A DNA stretch of 64,000 nt from Sphingobium sp. HWE2-09. GTDB lineage: Bacteria > Pseudomonadota > Alphaproteobacteria > Sphingomonadales > Sphingomonadaceae. Every line of letters starts with the position of its first letter. Within the stretch, counting starts at the first letter, position 1. Shown piece after piece: positions 57,683 through 64,000 of this stretch. Location of the stretch: assembly GCF_035989265.1 (NCBI RefSeq), contig NZ_JAYKZX010000001.1:620001-684000 (forward strand). The letters run 5' to 3'. Position numbers and translations under genes: made by a program. The notes beneath the pieces are model-generated. The model had not been told where the DNA came from. It worked only from the letters and a program-made list of their open reading frames with translations, and did not search any database.

Positions 57683-58600
57683 TTAGCCACCCGCTCCGAA
57701 TACCGGAACATTCGCCGCTGCACGATATTCCGCTTCAAGGCGATCCACGAGGTCGGCCACATTAGGAATGTCATCGATCAGTTCGATGCCTTGACCCGCG
57801 CTCCACACGTCGCGCCAGGCACGCGCTTCAGGCTTGTCCGCCGCAGCGTCTAGCGAGGCGGTTAGCCAATTGGCAGGCGCCCCGCCTAATTGATCGGTGT
57901 AGGAGAGATCACCGATATGGGAATTCACGATCATCTGCTTATAGCCCTCCGGCGCCCGCGATTCCTGCGTCGCGATGAATCGGGTTCCTAGAAACGCCAG
58001 ATCTGCGCCCAATATCTCGGCCGCCCGGATAGCCGCCCCAGAACTGATCGCTCCTCCCATCGCTATCGTGCCGGAGAAGCGAGCCCGAACGGCCGCTACG
58101 AAGGCCAGATGCGACACGGTGCCAGAATGGCCGCCACCACCTGCACCGATCGCGTTGATCCCTTCGACACCAAGCGCGATCGCCTTTTCCGCGAAGCGCA
58201 GGTTGACCGCGTCCGCAAAGACGAGAAAACCCTTGTCATGGGCGCGGCGGATCAACTCGGTCGGATTGCCGGTCGCGTTGATGATTATCTTGACGCCGTA
58301 GCGCTGGCAAAGTGCAAGATTCTCATCGAATTCGGCGGGCGACAAATTGGACGCAAGATTGACGGCGATGGCGCCGATTTTGGCGTCGGGGGTCTCGTCG
58401 TGACGCCTATCGATTGCGTCGCGAATGAGCCGCAACCAGGATTCGAATTCCTCCACGCTACGGGCATTATGGCGGGGGAGACCCCCGATCACGCCCGCAA
58501 GGCACGCTTCCCGCACCATTTCCGGTCCGGTGACCGTGAACATGGGCGCGCAGATCACCGGCAGCCGCAGACCAGCGCGAATATCGGGAGCGAGGCTCAT
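57683..58600 (-). CDS. nitronate monooxygenase / 2-nitropropane dioxygenase family protein
   Basis: FMN-dependent TIM-barrel protein of 305 residues. It starts RLPVICAPMFTVTGPEMVREACLAGVIGGLP and has NAIGAGGGGHSGTVSHLAFV (phosphate-binding and catalytic His region), then TIAMGGAISSGAAIRAAEILGADLAFLGTRF. The family includes nitronate monooxygenases and FabK-like enoyl reductases; inside an acyl-CoA operon a reductase or FMN-dependent oxidase role is as likely as nitronate oxidation. ATG overlaps the enoyl-CoA hydratase stop. Confidence 0.85.
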   Translation of the reverse strand: MSLAPDIRAGLRLPVICAPMFTVTGPEMVREACLAGVIGGLPRHNARSVEEFESWLRLIRDAIDRRHDETPDAKIGAIAVNLASNLSPAEFDENLALCQRYGVKIIINATGNPTELIRRAHDKGFLVFADAVNLRFAEKAIALGVEGINAIGAGGGGHSGTVSHLAFVAAVRARFSGTIAMGGAISSGAAIRAAEILGADLAFLGTRFIATQESRAPEGYKQMIVNSHIGDLSYTDQLGGAPANWLTASLDAAADKPEARAWRDVWSAGQGIELIDDIPNVADLVDRLEAEYRAAANVPVFGAGG

Positions 58601-59383
58601 CGACCTACAAACCTTGGCGCGCGCTTCTCCCGAAAGGCGGCATTGCCTTCCTGACAGTCGAGCGTAGCGGGAATCTTCCGCTGTAGATCGCGCTCCAAGG
58701 AGAGCGCAGCCCCCAGTTCGGCCACGCCGGCTTCACCTACCAGCCGTCGGATCCCGGCGAGGGCCAGTGTGGGTCCCTTGCTTAGCTTTTCCGCAACGTC
58801 CCATGCTGCATCTGTCAATTTATCATCCTCCGCGAGTTGAGAGATAAGGCCCCAATCGCAGGCCTTTTGTGCAGAAAGCTTTTCAGCCGTCATCAGCAGT
58901 TGAATGGCCCGCACCCGTCCAATCGCGCGAGCAAGTATCCATGCGACACCCCCGTCAGGTATGAGGCCAAGGCGAGCGAAAGGCGCCATGAAGTAAGCAG
59001 CGCGGTCAGCCACTACGAAATCGCACGATAGCGCGAGCGCCATCCCCAATCCGGCCGCCGCGCCCTGCACCGCGCAGACTATTGGAATCGGAAGGTCATT
59101 GATCGCCAGGATCATCAGGATTCACATGCTGCTCAAGGATGGCACCACCGTCCAGATCGGCGTGCGGAACGGTCGCATCCGATGTCAGGTCGACGCCCGA
59201 GCAGAAGCTTCGCCCTTCCCCACAAAGGAAGATGGCGCGCGTTTCGCGAGAGGCCCTGCCAAATGCGCTGACAAGATCCTCCATCATCGCCGTCGATAGC
59301 GCGTTCAGGCGCTGCGGCGCGTTGAGCCGGATTTCCGCGACCTCGCCGCGAACGGTGTAGATAATTTCGGACATATCGCTCAT
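58597..59383 (-). pseudogene. enoyl-CoA hydratase/isomerase, one-base insertion
   Basis: Crotonase-fold protein. The first frame has MSDMSEIIYTVRGEVAEIRLNAPQRLNAL and GRSFCSGVDLTSD; the second has LPIPIVCAVQGAAAGLGMALALSCDFVVADRAAYFMAPFARLGLIPDGG. The junction at about 59107-59112 reads CCTGATGATC; removing one G gives continuous HVNPMILAINDLP. The total length (787 nt) is one more than a multiple of three, as expected for one extra base. Start overlaps the DUF35 gene stop and stop overlaps the next start. It would hydrate the enoyl-CoA if functional. Confidence 0.85.
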
Positions 59384-59748
59384 GCTGGACGGAACAGCGG
59401 TACGACAGTTTGGCCCAGCGGGCGGAAATCGACTGTGACGCGCATGTCTATTGTTACATCGGCCGGATCGACATCGACGAGATTGGTCAGCATCGTGATA
59501 CCCTCATCAAGCGTCACATAGGCGAGGATGTTGGGGCCATTGGGCCCTCGGCTCGAATAGCTATAGCTGTAAACGCGGCCGTTTCCCGTTGCGTCGGTTC
59601 GCCCAACATCGGCGCTGAAGCAGAATGGGCACACGCGCCGTGGATAGTAATGGGTCGCTCCACATATATTGCAAAGTCCCAGTTGCAACGCTCCCGACGG
59701 CGATCGCCATTCGGCGATACCCGAGACGTCTTCCTCATCCACCATCAT
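59380..59748 (-). CDS. DUF35 / OB-fold zinc-ribbon acyl-CoA-binding protein
   Basis: Protein of 122 residues with a rubredoxin-like zinc ribbon (CNICG at 26-30, CPFC at 40-43) and an OB domain (GNGRVYSYSYS, then LTNLVDVDPADVTIDMRVTV). DUF35 proteins pair with thiolase-fold enzymes; in steroid catabolism the DUF35 part of ChsH2 partners the aldolase Ltp2. Start by ATGA overlap with the thiolase-fold gene, which supports complex formation. Confidence 0.9.
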   Translation of the reverse strand: MMVDEEDVSGIAEWRSPSGALQLGLCNICGATHYYPRRVCPFCFSADVGRTDATGNGRVYSYSYSSRGPNGPNILAYVTLDEGITMLTNLVDVDPADVTIDMRVTVDFRPLGQTVVPLFRPA

Positions 59749-60929
59749 GCCTCCCGCTCCAGGATAATCGTGCCGCCAATGTGCCGCGTACCTAGAAAGC
59801 CGCCGGTTCCGTGCGCCAGAGCCAGGCTGCAATCGGGAACCTGCACCGCCGGATGCGCTTCACCGCGCAACTGACGGACCGCTTCGATCACCTTTGTCAT
59901 GCCGCCCCGATTGACCGGGTGGTTATTGCACAGGCCGCCGCCATCGGTGTTGACCGGCAGCTTGCCGACGCCTGATATCAACCCGCCATCGGAAACGAAG
60001 CGGCCGCCTTGGCCCTTCTCGCAGAATCCCAGATCCTCAAGTTGCATGAGGACGGTGATGGTGAAGCTGTCATATATCGAAGCATAGTCGATATCCTGCG
60101 GCGTCACGCCCGCCTCGGCAAAGGCTGCGTGACCCGAATCACGACCCGCCGAATAGGTAAGGTCGATACGTCCGCCATTGAGGGTCTTATACGCCTCGCC
60201 CGATCCCAGCACTTTGACGAGCGGACGGTTCAACGCCCTGGCGATATCCGGACGGGCCACGATCAGTGCGCCACCACCGTCGCTTACGACACAGCAATCC
60301 AGCTTGTGCAACGGATCGGCGATCATCGGCGAGGCGAGCACGTCCTCCACGGTCACGACGTCGCGTAGCATGGCATGGGGGTTATGCTGCGCGTGGTGCG
60401 ATGCGGCGACCTTCACCCATGCCAGCTGTTCCGATGTGGTCCCGAACTCGTGCATGTGACGGCGCGCCGCGAGCGCATAAGCGTTGACAATATTGACGGA
60501 AAAAGGTGCTTCATAGGGCACCTCGGGGACCAGCGGGTCAGCCAGAAACGGCATTTCGCCTTGCAGTTCCAGGCCCGTCCTGGGACGTCCGGCCAGCGTA
60601 ATCAGCGCGACAGAACATTTCCCCATTGCAATGGCGGCCGCCGCGTGGCCGACAGCGATGATATAGCCCGATCCGCCAGTGCTGGTGGTGTCGATATAGC
60701 GCGGTCTCAGGCCCAGATATTCGGCTGCGGAAACCGAACCCAGTCCTGGCGCGTCGGTCCCTGTAAAGTATCCGTCAATGTCTCCGATCGTCAGGCCAGC
60801 GTCTGCAAGCGCGCCGGCTATCACTTCCGCGTGCAGTTGCATGATCGTCTTGTGCGGCGTCTTGCGAAGCGGATGCTCGAAAGCGCCTACGATATATGCC
60901 TGTCCATTGATGCTCACACCGCTTACCAA
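59745..60929 (-). CDS. thiolase-fold protein, probable retro-aldolase (Ltp2-like)
   Basis: Thiolase-superfamily protein of about 394 residues without thiolase chemistry residues. The nucleophile site reads DTTSTGGSGYIIAVGHAAAA (no Cys), the HxCF site is YASIYDSFTITV (Tyr and Ser instead of His and Cys), and the C-terminal site is CNNHPVNRGG. Ltp2-type aldolases of steroid side-chain breakdown show such replacements and use tyrosines. With the coupled DUF35 partner it may cleave a beta-hydroxyacyl-CoA to a ketone or aldehyde plus short acyl-CoA. Start is TTG at 60929 or GTG at 60917. Confidence 0.87.
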   Translation of the reverse strand: MVSGVSINGQAYIVGAFEHPLRKTPHKTIMQLHAEVIAGALADAGLTIGDIDGYFTGTDAPGLGSVSAAEYLGLRPRYIDTTSTGGSGYIIAVGHAAAAIAMGKCSVALITLAGRPRTGLELQGEMPFLADPLVPEVPYEAPFSVNIVNAYALAARRHMHEFGTTSEQLAWVKVAASHHAQHNPHAMLRDVVTVEDVLASPMIADPLHKLDCCVVSDGGGALIVARPDIARALNRPLVKVLGSGEAYKTLNGGRIDLTYSAGRDSGHAAFAEAGVTPQDIDYASIYDSFTITVLMQLEDLGFCEKGQGGRFVSDGGLISGVGKLPVNTDGGGLCNNHPVNRGGMTKVIEAVRQLRGEAHPAVQVPDCSLALAHGTGGFLGTRHIGGTIILEREA

Positions 60930-61385
60930 TCAGTCAAAATGCAGGAAGACGATTTCAGCCGCCACGGCCGGTTTTTCCGAACCTTCCAGTTCGATCTTCG
61001 TATCGTACGTGATACGCAGCCCGGCCCCCTGGGGCTCCGCTCCCGTGACCGTCTGTATGAGCCGCACACGCGAGCCTGCGGGGACCGGGGCTAGGAAACG
61101 CAGCTTGTTGAGGCCGACATTCAGCGTTTGCCGCGATGCGACCGTGAATAGCGCGGGCTGCAATGTCCCCAGAAGGGAAAGCAGCAGATAGCCATGCGCA
61201 ATCGTCTTGCCGCCAGGCGCTTCCCGGCTAGCGCGCTCTACATCGACATGAATCCACTGCCTATCGCCCGTTGCAGAGGCGAATTCGTCGATCTGCGCCT
61301 GGGTGATTTCAAACCATTCGCCCGGTCCGATCGGCGTGCCGATCTCGTCCGCCAATTCCTGTGCGGATGCATACACCCTCGCCAT
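60930..61385 (-). CDS. MaoC family dehydratase
   Basis: Hotdog-fold (R)-specific enoyl-CoA hydratase type protein, 151 residues. ITQAQIDEFASATGDRQWIHVDVERA contains the catalytic Asp/His pair (about 41 and 46), followed by GGKTIAHGYLLLSLL. It would hydrate an enoyl-CoA to the beta-hydroxyacyl-CoA substrate of the neighbouring aldolase-like protein, the same logic as ChsH1 before Ltp2. Directly abuts that gene. Confidence 0.9.
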   Translation of the reverse strand: MARVYASAQELADEIGTPIGPGEWFEITQAQIDEFASATGDRQWIHVDVERASREAPGGKTIAHGYLLLSLLGTLQPALFTVASRQTLNVGLNKLRFLAPVPAGSRVRLIQTVTGAEPQGAGLRITYDTKIELEGSEKPAVAAEIVFLHFD

Positions 61386-61416
61386 CCCTTAGTCCTTTCC
61401 TGATCCGGCCCGCCAA

Positions 61417-62070
61417 TTAGTTGTCGTAATGCGCGGGCGTTTTGGCAGCGATCTCTTCAGCGCTTACGCCCGGAGCCGTCTCAATCAACCTGAAGGGTAA
61501 AGACCGGTCATCGCGGCGGAATACGGCCAGATCGGTCACGATCATATCGACCACGTTCGCCCCAGTGAGAGGAAGCGAACATTGCTGTACGAATTTAGGC
61601 TCGCCCGATTTCGACACATGCTCCATCACGACGATCACGCGTCGGACGCCGGCGACCAGATCCATCGCGCCCCCCATGCCCTTGATCATCTTGCCTGGAA
61701 TAAGCCAATTGGCTATGTCGCCGCGCTCGGAAACTTCCATCGCGCCCAGCACGGTCAGGTCGATATGCCCGCCGCGGATCATCGCGAAACTATCCGATGA
61801 GGAGAAAAAGCTCGATTGCGGCAACGCGCTGATCGTCTGCTTTCCGGCATTGATGAGGTCGGGATCGACATCCTCATCGAACGGAAACGGCCCGATCCCC
61901 AACATACCGTTTTCGGACTGGAGGGTCACGTTCATCCCATCGGGTATGCAGTTGGCTATGAGCGTGGGAATCCCGATCCCCAGATTGACATAATATCCGT
62001 CGCGTAACTCACGAGACGCCCGCTCCGCTATTTCGAAGCGGGTCCAACCTCTCTGTTTGTCGGTCATCAT
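61417..62070 (-). CDS. 3-oxoacid CoA-transferase subunit B
   Basis: Beta subunit of a succinyl-CoA:3-oxoacid-type CoA transferase, 217 residues. [23 protein letters not shown] and the catalytic Glu motif [15 protein letters not shown] are clear, then [23 protein letters not shown] and [21 protein letters not shown]. Overlaps subunit A by ATGA. Moves CoA onto or off a keto acid produced by the pathway. Confidence 0.93.
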   Translation of the reverse strand: MMTDKQRGWTRFEIAERASRELRDGYYVNLGIGIPTLIANCIPDGMNVTLQSENGMLGIGPFPFDEDVDPDLINAGKQTISALPQSSFFSSSDSFAMIRGGHIDLTVLGAMEVSERGDIANWLIPGKMIKGMGGAMDLVAGVRRVIVVMEHVSKSGEPKFVQQCSLPLTGANVVDMIVTDLAVFRRDDRSLPFRLIETAPGVSAEEIAAKTPAHYDN

Positions 62071-62774
62071 ACGGCCTCCCGGGGGCGGGTAGTGCGGAAT
62101 TCGATCTTCTTTTCATAAGGCGGAGGCAGCACAAGGCGCTTCACATAGATACCGGGAAGATGAATCTGGTCCGGATCAAACATGCCCACCGGAACGATTT
62201 CCTCGACCTCCGCGACTGTCATGTTTGACGATGTCGCAACCGGTTGATTGAAATTGCGCGCCGTGCGGCGGAACTGGATGTTGCCCGCTTCGTCCGCCCG
62301 CCAGGCCTTTATCAGCGCCAGGTCAGCCCTGATGCCGCGTTCCAGCAAATAGGTTTCGCCGTCGAACTCCTTGGTCTCCTTGCCGTCCGCGACAGACGTG
62401 CCGATTCCCGTCCGGGTGTAAAAGCCGGGTATACCCGCGCCGCCCGCCCTTATCCGCTCGGCCAATGTGCCTTGGGGACAAAATTCCACTTCCAGTTCAC
62501 CCGCCAGATACTGACGCTCGAACTCCTTGTTTTCGCCGACATAGGAGGAAATCATCTTACGGACTTGCCGGGTGCGGAGCAATTTCCCGAGACCGACGCC
62601 GTCGATGCCGGCATTGTTGGAAACGCAGGTCAAATCACGGACGCCCGACTGCTGAAGCGCGTCGATCAGGCTTTCGGGCACGCCGCACAGCCCGAAGCCT
62701 CCCACGCATATCGTCATTCCATCGGTCAGCAGGCCGTCGAGCGCCTGCGCGGAATCCTTGTAGACTGGGATCAT
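62067..62774 (-). CDS. 3-oxoacid CoA-transferase subunit A
   Basis: Alpha subunit, 235 residues, with the family motif [18 protein letters not shown], then [31 protein letters not shown] and [22 protein letters not shown], and a final PPYEKKIEF segment. Belongs to the ScoA/PcaI group; substrate (3-oxoadipate, acetoacetate or other) cannot be told by eye. Three bases after the glyoxalase-fold gene stop. Confidence 0.93.
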   Translation of the reverse strand: MIPVYKDSAQALDGLLTDGMTICVGGFGLCGVPESLIDALQQSGVRDLTCVSNNAGIDGVGLGKLLRTRQVRKMISSYVGENKEFERQYLAGELEVEFCPQGTLAERIRAGGAGIPGFYTRTGIGTSVADGKETKEFDGETYLLERGIRADLALIKAWRADEAGNIQFRRTARNFNQPVATSSNMTVAEVEEIVPVGMFDPDQIHLPGIYVKRLVLPPPYEKKIEFRTTRPREAV

Positions 62775-62777
62775 GGT

Positions 62778-63395
62778 TCAGCGCTTGGCAACAGAGTGGA
62801 TCAATTCGACCATGGCTTCGCGCAGGTCGCGATTTTGCTCGATCGCGTTGCGCTTGCCTTCCAGCCACATCGCAAGATGCTGTTTTCCGCGAGAGGTGTG
62901 CTTGTTCCAGTTGGGATCGGTGGGCGTCGTGATCTCCAGACGTATGCCATTAGGGTCGTGAAAATAAATGCTGTAAATCAGGCCATTATGGTCCGTCGGG
63001 CCGATCACGTCGATGTCGTTCTCGACCAGCCAGCCATACCAACGGTCAACCTCTTCATGATTTTTTGCCTGAAGCGCGATATGATCGAAAATCTCATATG
63101 CCGGATGACTTACCGTCGAGCGCTCAGGCAATCCGGGCGCCTCGAAAAATGCGATGGTCGAGCCATCAGCCATCCTAAAAAAGATGTGGAAATAGGGAAA
63201 GTCATCCCCGGTCGAAGGCACGGATGCGCCCAGTATGGTACTGGCAAGTTCCATCCCCATCACGCGCATGTAGAAGTCTGCCGTCGCTTCGACATCGTGC
63301 GTTACCCATGCCGCATGGCTAAGCATCAGAGGCGTCAGGCCAGGGTTATCGAGACGCGCCGGCAAGGAGAGTGGCAAGGTCATAGGTTTTTCCAT
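62778..63395 (-). CDS. VOC (glyoxalase/extradiol dioxygenase) superfamily protein
   Basis: First gene of the long operon, 205 residues. The two beta-alpha-beta-beta-beta modules show SHAAWVTHDVEATADFYMRVMGMEL, FFRMADGSTIAFFEAPG, FDHIALQAKNHEEVDRWYGWLVEN and DPNGIRLEITTP. His, His and Glu occur at metal-ligand positions (SHAAW, FDHIA, RLEIT), so it could be a small extradiol-type dioxygenase or another VOC enzyme. It is shorter than two-domain ring-cleavage dioxygenases (about 290-310). Starts at 63395 or 63383 possible. Operator palindrome about 45 bp upstream. Confidence 0.85.
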   Translation of the reverse strand: MEKPMTLPLSLPARLDNPGLTPLMLSHAAWVTHDVEATADFYMRVMGMELASTILGASVPSTGDDFPYFHIFFRMADGSTIAFFEAPGLPERSTVSHPAYEIFDHIALQAKNHEEVDRWYGWLVENDIDVIGPTDHNGLIYSIYFHDPNGIRLEITTPTDPNWNKHTSRGKQHLAMWLEGKRNAIEQNRDLREAMVELIHSVAKR

Positions 63396-63440
63396 TATCC
63401 CAAATATGGAAGCAGTTTAGTGGAAAGTCCTGGCTTTTGC

Positions 63441-63460
63441 TGTCCCCGGCTGTGGGGACG
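63441..63460. promoter_or_regulatory. GTCCC/GGGAC operator-like palindrome (N8)
   Basis: TGTCCC, 8 nt, GGGACG; the inner bases extend the arms to GTCCCC/GGGGAC. It precedes the operon 63395-57683 and is the right-most of the nine sites. Confidence 0.65.
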
Positions 63461-63643
63461 AATTTGGTCTGCCGAGATAAAATTGGTCAATTCTTGCGGA
63501 GAGCCCGAGAGCCTAGAAAGCTAATGTGAGCCTTCCTCATTACCGCCGGAGCGGCCTATCGCGAAGCTGGGTAAGGTGGATTACATTTTCGTATCCGCAT
63601 GCACGGCGGTCCAGGCTTGTCGGCAGATCGTGATTGCCGAATG

Positions 63644-63681
<38 letters not shown>

Positions 63682-63687
63682 CGAGGA

Positions 63688-64000
63688 TCAGCGCGCCTGC
63701 ACGGCTTCTCTAACTTGCTCCCGAAGTATATTTTTCCGTATCTTGCCCGAGGGCGTTAAAGGCATTTCGGCAATTATCTCGAGGCGTTCGGGCCATTTCT
63801 GCTTGGCGAGTCCTTGCTCAGTGAGCGTTGCAAGCATGGCTTCGAAATCGAAGATCTCCCCTGGCCTTAGCGTCACGAAAGCGCAGCAGGTTTCGCCCAG
63901 GCGCGGATGTGGCATCGCGACGACCGCTGCCTCCGAAATGGCCGGATGCAAATGAATCGCATCCTCGACTTCCTTCGCGCTGATATTTTCACCGCCGCGA
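63688..64000 (-). CDS. acyl-CoA synthetase (AMP-forming), C-terminal end
   Basis: Only the last 103 residues are in the window. They match the C-terminal lid domain of ANL ligases: RGGENISAKEVEDAIHLHPAI at the hinge, VVAMPHPRLGETCCAFVTL and the catalytic-lysine motif MPLTPSGKIRKNILRE. The N-terminal domain lies beyond the right edge. It is upstream of, and on the same strand as, the long operon, but the 290-bp gap with its own operator suggests separate transcription. Confidence 0.9.
   Translation of the reverse strand, partial: RGGENISAKEVEDAIHLHPAISEAAVVAMPHPRLGETCCAFVTLRPGEIFDFEAMLATLTEQGLAKQKWPERLEIIAEMPLTPSGKIRKNILREQVREAVQAR

Noticed and set aside
62244..63524. Plus-strand frame of 426 codons
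   Set aside because: Antisense to CoA-transferase and VOC genes, which have clear motifs.

Overview
The window looks like accessory DNA from a sphingomonad-type alphaproteobacterium (Sphingobium, Novosphingobium or Sphingomonas). The pointers are three large TonB-dependent receptors with the DI(I/V)VTA.KR N-terminal signature, an alphaproteobacterial Fur (HDHLID), dense aromatic and acyl-CoA catabolic genes, and IS families common in this group (IS3, IS4, IS5, IS66, IS630). Nothing here says whether it is plasmid or chromosome. No rRNA, tRNA or CRISPR was seen.

Layout. (1) 1-9568: a hydrolase module with two paralogous alpha/beta hydrolases, a fumarylacetoacetase-family hydrolase, two GntR/FCD regulators, a DUF1636 protein and an amidohydrolase. 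A fur-family gene in it is split by an IS3 element with a clean 3-bp duplication. (2) 9569-20146: an insertion-sequence nest. It holds an IS66 (tnpABC) with an IS4 in its tip, a second IS4 copy in inverted orientation bracketed by two IS66-type tips and carrying an IS630, and between them a DUF2867 gene, a flavin reductase and a flavin-dependent monooxygenase. (3) 20147-40540: dienelactone hydrolase, three TonB receptors, two NTF2-like proteins, pseudoazurin, a thioesterase, epoxide hydrolase, a sugar-isomerase-like protein, a Rieske oxygenase with its ferredoxin, a frameshifted flavoprotein dehydrogenase and IS remnants. (4) 40652-53711: a p-cresol-methylhydroxylase-like flavoprotein with cytochrome c and a Tat-type protein, two acyl-CoA dehydrogenases, two SDRs, a thiolase, a CoA ligase, a maleylacetoacetate isomerase/fumarylacetoacetase-like pair and a LuxR-type regulator. 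(5) 53837-64000: two thioesterases, an FAD monooxygenase, a frameshifted AraC gene, and one long minus-strand operon (glyoxalase-fold protein, CoA transferase, MaoC, thiolase-fold protein + DUF35, enoyl-CoA hydratase, nitronate-monooxygenase-like protein), then part of another CoA ligase.

Working model (inference). An aromatic or phenolic hydrophobic substrate is imported by TonB receptors and oxidised on the ring (Rieske system, two-component flavin monooxygenase) and at a benzylic side-chain position (the flavocytochrome, with pseudoazurin as possible electron acceptor). The side chain is then activated to a CoA ester and shortened by dehydrogenase, hydratase and thiolase or retro-aldol chemistry. 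The thiolase-fold/DUF35 pair lacks thiolase catalytic residues and resembles the steroid side-chain aldolase Ltp2/DUF35.

The most notable unreported signal is a recurrent palindrome, (T/C/A)GTCCC-N7/8-GGGAC(A/G/T). I found nine copies, none inside a gene as I annotate starts, and each lies upstream of a catabolic operon or receptor between 16.8 and 63.5 kb. It looks like a shared operator that makes the scattered operons one regulon. The second notable signal is the repeated insertion of an IS4 element exactly 17 nt inside IS66-type tips.
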